Shown: positions 29,427 to 38,870, numbered from the stretch's first letter. The stretch: 64,000 bases of DNA from Micavibrio aeruginosavorus EPB (GCF_000348745.1 NC_020812.1:1745444-1809443); one strand, 5' to 3'. Translations and numbers: made by a program. The notes: generated from the sequence alone by a model not told the origin.

Positions 29427-30760
29427 TTGGATTGGCCCTTTCGTTTGCCAAAGAGAAAATCAACCTGTTGCGTCATGCGTTGTTGCAAGGACGCGTCCGC
29501 CTTGCCGCGCCAGTCGGGCCGCATATTGGTCGGGCCATAGCGCAGGATGCAATAGCCCAGCGCTGCCGCCGCAATCGACCCCATCAGCACGCCCAGACGA
29601 ACCACGGCCTGCATATGCACATCGTGATAGGCCAGACCGCCGATAAACAACGACATGGTGAAACCAATCCCGCAAATAACCGATACGCCATAGAGTTGGG
29701 TCCAGTTGGCATTGTGCGGCTTGGGCGACAATCCGGTTTTGACGGCCAGAAAGATCATGCCGAAAATACCAATCTGTTTACCCAGCAACAGGCCCAGCGC
29801 GATACCCAGCGTCACCGGGTCGACCAACGCATCAACACCCATACCGGCAAACGGTACGCCCGCGTTGGCAAAACCAAATAACGGCAACACCAAAAAGGCG
29901 ACCCACGGATGCAAATTATGCTCCAGCGTTTTTGCCGGGGATTTTCCGGGGTGTTTCTTGCCATGCAGCGGAATAAACATGGCCGCAATCACACCAGCCA
30001 GCGTTGCATGGATGCCCGATTGCAAAACCGCAATCCACAAAACGAAGGTGAGCAGGATATACGGCGCAATGCGCAGAACATTCCGGCGATTCAGAATAAA
30101 CAAGCCAACCAAAGCCGCCGCCGCGAAATAGAGCGGGTCCGGGTTGAACCCGTGTGAATAGAAAATGGCGATAATGATAATCGCCCCCAAATCGTCAATC
30201 ACCGCCACAGCCGTCAGCAGGATTTTCAACGAAATCGGAATGCGATTCCCCACCAGGGTCAGGATGCACAGCGCAAAGGCAATATCCGTTGCCGACGGAA
30301 TGGCCCACCCGGCCAGGTTTTCCGGCGTATCCTTGTTGATGAACCAGAAAATGGCCGCCGGAACCACCATCCCGCCAACCGCGGCCAGCGCCGGAAGCAA
30401 GGCGCGATCCCGGCTGGATAATTCCCCTTCCAGAAATTCACGCTTAATTTCCAACCCGATCAGAAAGAAGAAGATCGCCATCAACCCGTCGTTGATCCAC
30501 AACAGAACAGATTTTTGCAGCGCCAGATCAAACCCATCCGCCGTCGAAAATCCGATGGTGAATTTCACATTATTTAATATGTGGTCATACAAACCGCTCA
30601 ACGGCGAATTGGCGATGATCAGCGCCAGAATGGACGCACAAATCAATACAATCCCGCCCGCTGCTTCCAAGCGGAAGAAATCGCGCATCATCACGACGAT
30701 GGATTTGCCATTTTCTGTATCGAGGTCGTGGGGTCCGTGATTGGAATGGTGTGATGCCAT
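29420..30760 (-). CDS. nhaA: Na+/H+ antiporter NhaA
   Basis: A 446-residue inner-membrane antiporter with 12 helices. It has the NhaA hallmarks: GLEIKREFLEGEL, AIPSATDIAFALCILTLVG with the two transport aspartates nearby (TAVAVIDDLGAIIIIAIFY), and a C-terminal GIGFTMSLFIGGLAY helix. It exchanges two H+ for one Na+ in alkaline or salty conditions. It is upstream of and overlaps icd, an unusual pairing. The 130-base gap to deoA should hold divergent promoters. Confidence 0.96.
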   Translation of the reverse strand: MASHHSNHGPHDLDTENGKSIVVMMRDFFRLEAAGGIVLICASILALIIANSPLSGLYDHILNNVKFTIGFSTADGFDLALQKSVLLWINDGLMAIFFFLIGLEIKREFLEGELSSRDRALLPALAAVGGMVVPAAIFWFINKDTPENLAGWAIPSATDIAFALCILTLVGNRIPISLKILLTAVAVIDDLGAIIIIAIFYSHGFNPDPLYFAAAALVGLFILNRRNVLRIAPYILLTFVLWIAVLQSGIHATLAGVIAAMFIPLHGKKHPGKSPAKTLEHNLHPWVAFLVLPLFGFANAGVPFAGMGVDALVDPVTLGIALGLLLGKQIGIFGMIFLAVKTGLSPKPHNANWTQLYGVSVICGIGFTMSLFIGGLAYHDVHMQAVVRLGVLMGSIAAAALGYCILRYGPTNMRPDWRGKADASLQQRMTQQVDFLFGKRKGQSKW

Positions 30761-30888
30761 GGGCCTGCCTTAAACTCCGGGATAAGATTATGGATATTGA
30801 TGACAAGACGGTCAAAAACCGCTAAATCTTGGGACGACAGGATACCTTATTTTTCAACGATTGTGCAGAGCCAACAGGACATCATCGC

Positions 30889-32217
30889 ATGCTGACCCAG
30901 GAAATCATTATCGCCCGTCGTCAGGCCCAACCGCTGGGCGAGGCCGAAATCGGCCAGTTCGTCCGTGGCATCGTCGATGGATCGGTGGGCGAAGGGCAAA
31001 TTGCTGCCTTTTGCATGGCCACCTGCCTGAACCCAATGGATGTTGCCGAACGTGTCGCCCTGACCCGCGCCATGGCCACATCGGGCATCACGCTGGACTG
31101 GTCGGACCAGTCGCTGGACGGGCCGGTGCTGGATAAACATTCGACGGGCGGTGTTGGTGACAAGGTGTCCCTGATGCTGGCCCCGATCGTCGCGGCCTGT
31201 GGCGGGTTTGTGCCGATGCTGTCGGGCCGTGGCCTTGGCCATACCGGCGGCACGCTGGACAAGATGGATTCCATACCCGGCTATGTCAGCCAGCCGCCGC
31301 TGGATAAAATCCGTAAAGTGGTCAAGGAACAAGGCTGTGCCATCATTGGCGCGACGAAGGACCTGGCCCCGGCTGATCGCACCATGTATGCCGTGCGTGA
31401 TGTCACCGGCACGGTGGAAAGCCTTGATTTGATCACCGCATCCATCTTGTCGAAAAAAATGGCCGCGGGCCTGAATGGGTTGGTGATGGATGTGAAATTC
31501 GGCTCTGGCGCCTTTATGCAGGATTATGATGACGCCCGCGCCTTGGCGGAATCCATTGTTGGCGTTGCCAATAATGGCGGCCTGCCCTGCACCGCATTGA
31601 TGACCGACATGGACCAGGTTTTGGGCCGCACGGCGGGCAACGCGATTGAAGTGCGCGAAGCGATTGAATTCCTGCGCAATGAAAATGTTGATCAACGCCT
31701 GTATGATGTCACCATTGAACTGTCTGCGGAACTTCTGCTGTTGGGTAAACTGGCGGATACGATCGAAGACGCGCGCGCGAAATGTGTTGAAAATTTAAAG
31801 AATGGCCGCGCCGCGCATTTCTTTGAACGCATGGTCGCTGCTCTGGGCGGGCCGTCCGATATTATCGATCGGTTCGACAAACACATGAAACTGGCCCCGA
31901 TTGAACATGCCGTATACCCGGATCAGGGCGGCGTGGTGCAATCCATCAATGTCCGCCAGATTGGCTATGCCGTCATTGAACTGGACGGGGGCCGCCGTCT
32001 GGTCACCGATAAAGTCGACCACGGCACCGGCATGGCCGCCATGGCCGCGATTGGTGAACGCGTGGGTCGCGACGCCGCCCCGCTCTGTGTTATTGTCGGT
32101 CGGGATGAAACCAAAATCAAACGCGCCGAAGACATCATCAAACGCGCTTACACCATCGTGCCACAGGGTGAAACCACCACACCCGGCCCGATTATTCGTG
32201 AACGGATCACACCCTGA
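30889..32217 (+). CDS. deoA: Thymidine phosphorylase
   Basis: A 442-residue enzyme splitting thymidine (and deoxyuridine) to base and deoxyribose-1-phosphate. Motifs are DKHSTGGVGDKVSLM (phosphate site), LSGRGLGHTGGTLDKMDSIPG and a LNGLVMDVKFGSGAFM block. ATG 30889 follows a CAGGA ribosome binding site; the upstream open frame is not DeoA-like. One base separates it from the EamA transporter gene, pointing to nucleoside or sugar salvage as an operon theme. Confidence 0.96.
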   Translation: MLTQEIIIARRQAQPLGEAEIGQFVRGIVDGSVGEGQIAAFCMATCLNPMDVAERVALTRAMATSGITLDWSDQSLDGPVLDKHSTGGVGDKVSLMLAPIVAACGGFVPMLSGRGLGHTGGTLDKMDSIPGYVSQPPLDKIRKVVKEQGCAIIGATKDLAPADRTMYAVRDVTGTVESLDLITASILSKKMAAGLNGLVMDVKFGSGAFMQDYDDARALAESIVGVANNGGLPCTALMTDMDQVLGRTAGNAIEVREAIEFLRNENVDQRLYDVTIELSAELLLLGKLADTIEDARAKCVENLKNGRAAHFFERMVAALGGPSDIIDRFDKHMKLAPIEHAVYPDQGGVVQSINVRQIGYAVIELDGGRRLVTDKVDHGTGMAAMAAIGERVGRDAAPLCVIVGRDETKIKRAEDIIKRAYTIVPQGETTTPGPIIRERITP

Positions 32218-32218
32218 T

Positions 32219-33121
32219 ATGAACACCACACACCACCATTTCCGCACCAACCTGTCCGCGATTGGTGCGGGGGTTTTGGGCTGGGCGTTTTTCTCGCTGG
32301 TCGATACCACGGCCAAATGGCTGTCACAAGATTATGCGGCGGCCCAGATCGTGTTCGTTTCATCCGCCATCGGGGCTGTGATTTGCGGGCTGTGGATCAT
32401 CGCACGGCATGGCTGGCGCGGGTTTGTACCGGCGCAATGGAAACTTTACACCGCGCGCGGCGTGTTGATGGCGATCAACGCCTATTGCATCATTCTGGCG
32501 CTCAAACATATTTCACTGGCGGATTTTTATGGCGTGGTGTTTTTGTCGCCGTTGATCGTCACACTTCTGGCCATGCTGATTTTAAAGGAAAAGGTCGGCA
32601 TTCATCGCATCACGGCCATTATTGCGGGCTTTATCGGCGTTATCGTTCTGGCCGGTCCACAATTTGCGGATAATAATATCGGGCTGATCATGGCCTTTGC
32701 CGCCACCTGCCTGACCAGCGTTGGCGCCATTATCGTGCGCAAAATCGGCCCGGGGGCCCGCGCCATTCACCACGCGTTCTTCCCCTTTATTGCGGGGACG
32801 GTTTTATACGCGCCGATGGTGATCTGGGGCGAACCGATGCGCATGCCGGAAACGCCGTTGGACATCACGTTGTTCCTCGCACTGGCACCGCTGTCATTCC
32901 TGGGATTTTTATTTTACGCGTCCGCGTTTTCCCGCGTGTCCGAAACCGCGATTGTGGCCCCGTTTCATTATACGCAAATGATCTGGGGTGTCCTTTTGGG
33001 TTACGCCCTTTTCGACCAATTACCGACCACCCCGACCATCGCCGGATCGGTGATCATCGCATGCGCAGGGTTATATGTGATATGGCGCGAACATATCCAT
33101 TATAAACAACACCTTACGTGA
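32219..33121 (+). CDS. EamA/DMT family transporter
   Basis: A 300-residue protein with ten membrane helices in two EamA repeats. The first holds RGVLMAINAYCIILALKHISLADFYGV, and the second ends with HYTQMIWGVLLGYALFDQLP, both typical of the family. Substrate unknown; DMT exporters handle metabolites, and the deoA context could suggest a nucleoside-related compound. ATG 32219 overlaps nothing and is one base after the deoA stop. Confidence 0.88.
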   Translation: MNTTHHHFRTNLSAIGAGVLGWAFFSLVDTTAKWLSQDYAAAQIVFVSSAIGAVICGLWIIARHGWRGFVPAQWKLYTARGVLMAINAYCIILALKHISLADFYGVVFLSPLIVTLLAMLILKEKVGIHRITAIIAGFIGVIVLAGPQFADNNIGLIMAFAATCLTSVGAIIVRKIGPGARAIHHAFFPFIAGTVLYAPMVIWGEPMRMPETPLDITLFLALAPLSFLGFLFYASAFSRVSETAIVAPFHYTQMIWGVLLGYALFDQLPTTPTIAGSVIIACAGLYVIWREHIHYKQHLT

Positions 33122-33161
33122 AACTTACAAGCATTTTGCAAAGCCGAATGCGCCATTTTTC

Positions 33162-33181
33162 GCATTTTGCATGCAAAATGC
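33162..33181. promoter_or_regulatory. Perfect 20-bp palindrome with an extra half-site
   Basis: GCATTTTGCATGCAAAATGC is a perfect 20-bp palindrome. The 10-bp half GCATTTTGCA occurs a third time at 33131-33140. It lies in the 260-base gap between the EamA gene and the 75-aa gene. No T-run follows, so it looks more like a repressor operator than a terminator. Confidence 0.45.
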
Positions 33182-33383
33182 TACCACCGCCCTATCCTCT
33201 GGGTCAGGACACTAATCGCCTCATCACAAACGCATATCAGTATATTTGAATGTAAGAAGTTTCTTAATTCAAACACATAGCCGTTCGGTCTTTATATCTG
33301 AAGGATAGGGTTCCCTCGCCTAGCACAATCTTTGCAGTACATCCATCAACAAGCCCCCTTACGTCTGATCTGGAGTACTGAAG

Positions 33384-33611
33384 ATGAGTAAAGAAAATAA
33401 TCATACGCCGCAGAATGCGGACCTCTTCGCCGGCCTGCGCGTCCTGCGTGATATTGGATTGCGCCTGACACCTGAACAACCGACAACCTATATGTGCGAT
33501 GCTGGCATGGCCGTCAGCGATCTGGACCCTGATACCGTCCGTCGCGTTTATTACGCCATGTTGCAAGCCGCTGCCCGCGCACCGTTGTGCGGGGAAGCCA
33601 GCCTGCATTAA
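33384..33611 (+). CDS. Small hypothetical protein beside the phage module
   Basis: A 75-residue protein (MSKENNHTPQNADLFAGLRVL), soluble, with two Cys (TYMCDAG, PLCGEA) and a helical C-terminus rich in Ala/Arg. A GGAG element sits about 10 bases before the ATG. It converges with the holin gene, ending three bases from its stop codon. No family recognised; it marks the right-hand limit of host DNA beside the phage cluster. Confidence 0.55.
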   Translation: MSKENNHTPQNADLFAGLRVLRDIGLRLTPEQPTTYMCDAGMAVSDLDPDTVRRVYYAMLQAAARAPLCGEASLH

Positions 33612-33613
33612 TA

Positions 33614-34189
33614 TTATTCATTCACCTTAAAATTCTGTCGCGTCTGTACAGAAGGTGCAGGCGCGACAGAATTTTTAACACTCGGCTTAACGCCCTGTGA
33701 CGGCGTTATTCTCTTTTCCTCGCTGCGCTTGTACACATAGATCCCTAGAACCGATAGCCCCACCATCCAGATGGTGCCCAGCGATTCCATGGATTGCAGG
33801 ACAATATCCGCCTGCGCCGTTTCAAAGACAATCACATAAGCCAAGGCCAGCATCTGCGCCGCCCATGTCAGCGCCATCAAATACCCGAATGTGGGCCGCA
33901 TGCGCCGGACATAGGGATCGCTGGAGGCTACTTCGGCCCGAAGAGATTCATTCACCTGCTGATACGCCGCCACGTTTTCCTGCGCCGCGACCTCGGCCAT
34001 TTTCTCGGCATGGCGATTGGCTTCGGCCATTTGTTCGGGCGTGATCTGCCCCATGCTGAGGGCGTCACTCACCTGCCCCAGCGATTTTGACGCCACCTGT
34101 GCCGCCGGATGTTTGATGGTGCCCAGAGCCTCGGACACGATGCTGGCCAGGACGGGCAGTCCCATTTGCAAAATGACGGGTGCGACCAT
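33614..34189 (-). CDS. Holin of the GTA three-helix type
   Basis: A 191-residue protein. Residues 1-95 are Ala/Gln-rich and amphipathic. Next comes the SSDPYVRRMRPTFGYLMALTWAAQM block, then two further membrane helices, and YVYKRSEEKR. This order matches PF11351 (holin of 3TMs for gene-transfer release), the family named after the gene transfer agent holin, though phages also carry it. It should open the inner membrane for the endolysin encoded just upstream. The C-terminal 30 residues are a disordered tail. Confidence 0.82.
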   Translation of the reverse strand: MVAPVILQMGLPVLASIVSEALGTIKHPAAQVASKSLGQVSDALSMGQITPEQMAEANRHAEKMAEVAAQENVAAYQQVNESLRAEVASSDPYVRRMRPTFGYLMALTWAAQMLALAYVIVFETAQADIVLQSMESLGTIWMVGLSVLGIYVYKRSEEKRITPSQGVKPSVKNSVAPAPSVQTRQNFKVNE

Positions 34190-34206
34190 GATATCTATCC
34201 CTTACA

Positions 34207-34683
34207 TCACACGATAAAAAATATGGCGGCCAATGACCGCTCCGCCAATGGTTTTTCGCCCCGTGTCCATGGCGGCGTAATGCCCGCGGCATGATAATGG
34301 GTGGCCCCGTTCGTCGGATCATCCAGAACCCCGGCCACCGCCCGCCGCGCAATGCGGACCGCCGTGGCAAAATGGATGTCGGATTCCGTTACGCCCATCA
34401 ATTTGACCCGGTTGGGATCATTGTCGTTCCAGCAACTGAATTGATAGGGTTTCTGACACACGGCAATAATACTGTTCCCCCACCAAAATTTTCCACCATG
34501 GGCCTCCGCCACTTTCACACGGTTTATGATCACGGCAGCCACGGCCTGCATACCGGCGCTGCCTTCGCCTCGGGCTTCCCCCCATAGGGTGCGGGCCAGA
34601 ATATCCACCGCCGTATCTTCATCAATACTGCGCGGTGTTGTTTTTGGTGTTTTACTGTCTTTGGGTTTTAAAAATCGAACCAT
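34207..34683 (-). CDS. Cell-wall hydrolase (SleB/Hydrolase_2 family), probable endolysin
   Basis: A 158-residue protein. The domain begins at about residue 27 (ILARTLWGEARGEGSAGMQAV) with the Glu expected to be catalytic, then IINRVKV, KPYQFSCWND and THYHAAGITPPW. This is PF07486, a lytic transglycosylase or amidase-like family used as phage and GTA endolysins. No signal peptide is visible, so holin-dependent export is likely. It lies 17 bases upstream of the holin gene. Confidence 0.85.
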   Translation of the reverse strand: MVRFLKPKDSKTPKTTPRSIDEDTAVDILARTLWGEARGEGSAGMQAVAAVIINRVKVAEAHGGKFWWGNSIIAVCQKPYQFSCWNDNDPNRVKLMGVTESDIHFATAVRIARRAVAGVLDDPTNGATHYHAAGITPPWTRGEKPLAERSLAAIFFIV

Positions 34684-34684
34684 T

Positions 34685-35008
34685 TTATCGTTCCTTCCGC
34701 GCGTTCAGCGCCTCTGTTTTCAATGCGGTGGCATCCAGTTTCGATTCGATGCGCAATAAATGCCCCACCAGGCGGGATTCAAGCTCTCGCATCTCCGCCA
34801 CGGATGCGTATGTCTTTGCGACTTCCAGCTTGAATGCCGCCAACCCTTCGCGCATTTGGCTGTGGCGCGTGTCAATCAGATCGCGCAAATGCCGCTCGGC
34901 GTTTTCTGACTCATTGCGGATATGCCAGATCAGCCAGAACATTCCGCCCAAAACGGGAATCTGGATAACGGTGACCCACCAATTCATATCGAATGCAAAA
35001 TGATCCAT
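34685..35008 (-). CDS. Small membrane protein with coiled coil, possible i-spanin
   Basis: A 107-residue protein with one N-terminal transmembrane helix (WVTVIQIPVLGGMFWLIWHI) and then about 75 residues of charged coiled coil (ENAERHLRDLIDTRHSQMREG onward). This is the shape of an inner-membrane spanin such as T7 gp18.5, and the gene stands where T7 has 18.5, between small and large terminase and the lysis genes. No nested outer-membrane lipoprotein partner was found, so the spanin label is tentative. Confidence 0.55.
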   Translation of the reverse strand: MDHFAFDMNWWVTVIQIPVLGGMFWLIWHIRNESENAERHLRDLIDTRHSQMREGLAAFKLEVAKTYASVAEMRELESRLVGHLLRIESKLDATALKTEALNARKER

Positions 35009-35013
35009 GCCCT

Positions 35014-36495
35014 TTAAACCTCAAATTCCGTGCGGGCTTCGTGTGTGATGGCGTCCCCGCGCCATGTCGGCCCACCCGATACAGCGACCAACCGTTGCAG
35101 GCGGACCGGTTGCAATGACAACGCCCCCGCCACGGCGTCCAGGCCATCATCCGCCCCGTTATCCCGCGTGGGCGTCCAATCCTGCATCTCGGTTAAAAAT
35201 GGCGTTTTCCACACATCGCCATGCACGCGCAACAGGCGCGCCGCCATGATGGTTTCAAACGATTCCAGAATGCGGATATTTTTGGGCCGCGTGCTGGAAT
35301 GTTCAACCACCGCGCACGGCACGCGCCCCTTGGCCAGTTCCCGTCGCAAAATCGCAGGCAGGAAACGACCGATCCCGTTAATTTCAATGGTGACCGCCGG
35401 AACATGAAACCGCTTCACGGCATCAACCACGGCGCGGGATTGTGCGGTGGCTTCATCTTCTGTCGCCGCATCGCAATTCATGTACAACACATGGTGTAAA
35501 TAAAGATTGCCATCCGTATCCGTAAACACGATGGCCAGAACGGACCGATCCCCGCCGCTGCGCCCAAACGCCGGGTCCCAGTACGCCGCGCACGAAACCA
35601 TGCGGGCCGTGCCGATATGCAATTGCCGCAATTCCGGCGAAAAAACGGCCTCATCCCCATAGCGGACCAGCCGCGCCGGGTCCAAACGCCCTTCGGCAAT
35701 ATTGACGGGCTCCAGCATCATTTGGCTGCGGAAACGGTTTTCACCCGTGCTGGCGCGCATGCGGGCAATATCCTGCACGCTGTACCGTTCCGGCCATGCG
35801 CTGTTCCCATCGCGATCCAAAACGGGGATTTTCAAGCGGCGAAATCCGTCCAAAAACGGGCGTACTTCACCAATCTCGCTGCGTGCCTTGTCCGCGTAGA
35901 TCGTGAACCAGCTATGCGGTGTGCCGACATACAGCATCGTACCGCCGGGGGTCAGGATAAAATCCATCTCCGCCAGACGGTCGCGCAAATTGCGGCGTTT
36001 GTCCGCCGTGTCGCATGTATTGGGCACCTCGACATCATCGCAGATGATCACATCGGCCCGGCTGCCCGTGGCGTTGGCGGTAATACCCGCCGCGACCATG
36101 GACGGATCGCGCAATTCCATCGCGCGATTAACCGTGAACCGGTCCGCGCCCCATTGGTCCGCGTTTTTCGGTTTCAAATTTTGCGTCAGTGGGTGGCGTT
36201 CGATAATTCGGCGTACATTGCGGACCATGCGCCGTGCCAACGACGTTTCCGCCGCCACCACCAAAATCCGCAAATCCGGATTGGTGTACAGCAACCACGC
36301 CGCAAACAGGCCCACCAAGGTACTTTTGCCGCACGACCGAAAAGCCATTAATAACAACCGCTTATCACCTGCCCGCCACGCCGATTCCAGCCATGTGGCC
36401 ATGAACAGATGCACCGATGGCGTGGCCAGCCCCTGGCGCTGGTTCCACAACACAACGAACAGACGAAAGGCCATGGGATTGGTTTTTTGAATCAT
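35014..36495 (-). CDS. Phage terminase large subunit
   Basis: A 493-residue packaging motor. The ATPase half has a Walker A-like MAFRSCGKSTLVGLF (residues about 45-60), an RILVVAAET segment and Walker B VIICDDVEVP, followed by a coupling motif GTMLYVGTPHS. The nuclease half contains AAYWDPAFGRSGGDRSVLAIVF with an acidic residue at the expected first metal site, and DDGLDAVAGAL near the C-terminus. It cuts and pumps DNA into procapsids. Its ATG overlaps the upstream small-terminase-like gene (ATGA). It appears intact, with no frameshift. Confidence 0.92.
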   Translation of the reverse strand: MIQKTNPMAFRLFVVLWNQRQGLATPSVHLFMATWLESAWRAGDKRLLLMAFRSCGKSTLVGLFAAWLLYTNPDLRILVVAAETSLARRMVRNVRRIIERHPLTQNLKPKNADQWGADRFTVNRAMELRDPSMVAAGITANATGSRADVIICDDVEVPNTCDTADKRRNLRDRLAEMDFILTPGGTMLYVGTPHSWFTIYADKARSEIGEVRPFLDGFRRLKIPVLDRDGNSAWPERYSVQDIARMRASTGENRFRSQMMLEPVNIAEGRLDPARLVRYGDEAVFSPELRQLHIGTARMVSCAAYWDPAFGRSGGDRSVLAIVFTDTDGNLYLHHVLYMNCDAATEDEATAQSRAVVDAVKRFHVPAVTIEINGIGRFLPAILRRELAKGRVPCAVVEHSSTRPKNIRILESFETIMAARLLRVHGDVWKTPFLTEMQDWTPTRDNGADDGLDAVAGALSLQPVRLQRLVAVSGGPTWRGDAITHEARTEFEV

Positions 36496-36818
36496 TCCCC
36501 ATCCCCCTTTTCATCATCGTCCTCACCAAATTTTTCATGATAATCGGCCAGTTCGCTTTCCGCATTTTTGACCATGGCGGCCAGATCATCATGACCATCA
36601 TCCGCACTCGGCAAATCCGCCCACCGCGCCAGCTTGATCAACAGGTCGATATGCGCAATCGCGACCTTGCACGCATTATGATATTCCTTGAACGCCTTGA
36701 TATCCGTCGGCACATTTTCGCCGGAAAACGCGTGATAGGAATTGAGCGCCCGCGCCAGCGCATCGGGTAAAAAAATGGCGACACGCTCGCGCGCATCGCC
36801 TGTCATGTCATTCGTCAT
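36492..36818 (-). CDS. Putative terminase small subunit
   Basis: A 108-residue, acidic, helical protein (GDARERVAIFLPDALARALN to an acidic tail DDDEKGDGE). It lies directly upstream of and overlaps the large terminase gene, the place and size of T7 gp18 (89 residues). I see no clear helix-turn-helix, so DNA-recognition ability cannot be judged. Position is the main support. Confidence 0.6.
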   Translation of the reverse strand: MTNDMTGDARERVAIFLPDALARALNSYHAFSGENVPTDIKAFKEYHNACKVAIAHIDLLIKLARWADLPSADDGHDDLAAMVKNAESELADYHEKFGEDDDEKGDGE

Positions 36819-36842
36819 TTTTCTTACGCTTTCCCTAAGGTC

Positions 36843-38870
36843 TTAGGTGAATTTTGACACGATATACCATTGCGACCCATTCGACGTGACTGTGATCGCG
36901 TTATATTGCCCGGATAAAGGTTGCGTGTATTGATCCGGCCCGGATCCGCCCTGTTCGCTGACCATCACTGCATTGGCGGACCCATCGACCTTTTTAATGG
37001 TCACGGTGCGCCCCACCGCCTTGGCCGCGTTTGCGGGGGGCAAACGCGCGGTCAACACCCCGCCATAGCTGGACAACAGATAGACATCCACCGCCATATC
37101 AATGTCATACGTCCCCGACCCGTCATAATACCGGGTGTTTCCCGCCATGCGGTTCGACGAAATAATCGACCAGGCCGCGCCATTGGAAATCATTTCCGCG
37201 TAATCATACCGACCACCCAGTTGCAATGTCGTGCCATCCGGCCCATTGCCGTCATCTTCGCCGATGGTGACAATGTTGGATGTGTCATCCAGTTTTTTCA
37301 CCACCATGACCACCCCCGGCGCATCACCCGCATTGGGCAAATCCACACGAATGGCACCGCTGGTCGCGTTGACCAGATGGACGGAATGCGACAAATCCAA
37401 CTGCGTCGTGCCCGGCGTGTCGATAAATTCCGTATCATGGCGCAATAATGTGGCCTTTAGATCCGTGACACTGGTTTTGCGCAGGCGGTTTTTATCCGGC
37501 CACCCGGCATTCACCGCGTCATAATTTCCACCGGATAAATCATAAATCGCCGCCCCATCACTCTGCGCCGATAGATTGATAATGGCGGTTTCTTCCGATC
37601 CTGCGTCAATCTGCACGTTTGGCACGCCATTATTCGATTCCGTGAACAGGTTGACCAGCAGGGTCTTGTTGCTGCCCGACCCCATGCGCACACACGCCGC
37701 CGCAGTGCCCTTCACATTGGCTTCGCAATCGACAAAGCTGTTATTAAACGACCCGTGCTCAACATAAATCCCGCCCCCGGTAATATCCGCCCCCAGCGAA
37801 TAGACGCGACAGGATTGGAATCGGTTGGCATTCGGCGTATCCCCCGCGCCTGATAAGGTCAGGTGTATGCCATGTGTGGCCATTTGCGCCACCAGAACAC
37901 GAGTAAAATTGTTCCAGTAACAGGGTTTATTGGTGTCACTGCCCCCATCCAGTTGCAGACCAATGTCGGACAGCCAGATGGTCACATCCGCCACGGCATT
38001 TTGAACGCACGGCCCATCCACACCGATTAAACGTAACCCGATGCTTCCCCCTTCAATCCGCAAATGCTGGATATTGGCATACCCAGCGGGACATTCCACG
38101 GCGACAAAGCTATTATTGATGGCCTGCATGACCGATTTTTGTCCCGCGCCGATCAGGCTTTTGCGATTTTTCACCTGAACGGTATTGCTGATCAAATATG
38201 TCCCCGACGGCACAAACACATAATCATGTGCCGCCAGCGCGTTTTGAAAGGCCAATGTGTCATCATTCAAACCATCGCCCACCGCACCAAAATCCTTCAC
38301 CGACACCAGATCGCCCAGCTTGTCTGTGCTGGTCCGTGTTTCTGCCCCCGTGCCCGTTGCGGTAAAATCGGGCGCGGCCATTGATCCGTCCAGCGACACC
38401 GCAATCGGGTCACCATCCGCGTTAAACCCCAAAGCCCGATTGGCCCGCTGCGCGCGGGATGGCAACGTGATATCCCCCGGTGTTTCGTGGTCGCCATAGC
38501 GCAACATTTGCCCCTGCATCCGGTCCACCTGTTGCAAACCGGCCATCAACATGTCCAGCTCTGTATTGATGGCCCGGGCGGAAAAATCGCCGCCTTCGAT
38601 AAAATCGGTCAGGCGTTCCAACGGCAGGCGGCGTTCCAGTGTCACAACAACACCACTGGCCGGGGCCGTATCAAACACCACCGTTCCACCATCCGTATTG
38701 CCCGCGCCATTGACGGTGAAGCCATAGGCCTGTTCCGCCCCGTTCAGCGACACCACCATGTCTTCGGATGCAAACAGGGGGAAGTCATAGGTGAACGTAT
38801 CCTGTACGCCGTCACCAAGACTGCGAACAATTGGAGCAATCGCGGGAATTCTAATGTGATCGGAGGGCAT
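36843..38870 (-). CDS. Tail spike: T7-fibre-type adaptor plus pectate-lyase-like beta helix
   Basis: A 675-residue protein. Residues 1-125 match the T7 tail-fibre N-terminal domain (DGVQDTFTYDFPLFASEDMVV, LERRLPLERLTDF, INTELDMLMAGLQQVDRM), which docks on the tail. Residues 180-470 begin with VSVKDFGAVGDGLNDDTLAFQ and form a pectate-lyase-type right-handed beta helix, as in polysaccharide-binding or cutting spikes. The C-terminus has two copies of a repeat of about 65 residues (KKLDDTSNIVTIGEDDGNGP and KKVDGSANAVMVSEQGGSGP). ATG 38870 follows an AGGACG ribosome binding site. Confidence 0.88.
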   Translation of the reverse strand: MPSDHIRIPAIAPIVRSLGDGVQDTFTYDFPLFASEDMVVSLNGAEQAYGFTVNGAGNTDGGTVVFDTAPASGVVVTLERRLPLERLTDFIEGGDFSARAINTELDMLMAGLQQVDRMQGQMLRYGDHETPGDITLPSRAQRANRALGFNADGDPIAVSLDGSMAAPDFTATGTGAETRTSTDKLGDLVSVKDFGAVGDGLNDDTLAFQNALAAHDYVFVPSGTYLISNTVQVKNRKSLIGAGQKSVMQAINNSFVAVECPAGYANIQHLRIEGGSIGLRLIGVDGPCVQNAVADVTIWLSDIGLQLDGGSDTNKPCYWNNFTRVLVAQMATHGIHLTLSGAGDTPNANRFQSCRVYSLGADITGGGIYVEHGSFNNSFVDCEANVKGTAAACVRMGSGSNKTLLVNLFTESNNGVPNVQIDAGSEETAIINLSAQSDGAAIYDLSGGNYDAVNAGWPDKNRLRKTSVTDLKATLLRHDTEFIDTPGTTQLDLSHSVHLVNATSGAIRVDLPNAGDAPGVVMVVKKLDDTSNIVTIGEDDGNGPDGTTLQLGGRYDYAEMISNGAAWSIISSNRMAGNTRYYDGSGTYDIDMAVDVYLLSSYGGVLTARLPPANAAKAVGRTVTIKKVDGSANAVMVSEQGGSGPDQYTQPLSGQYNAITVTSNGSQWYIVSKFT

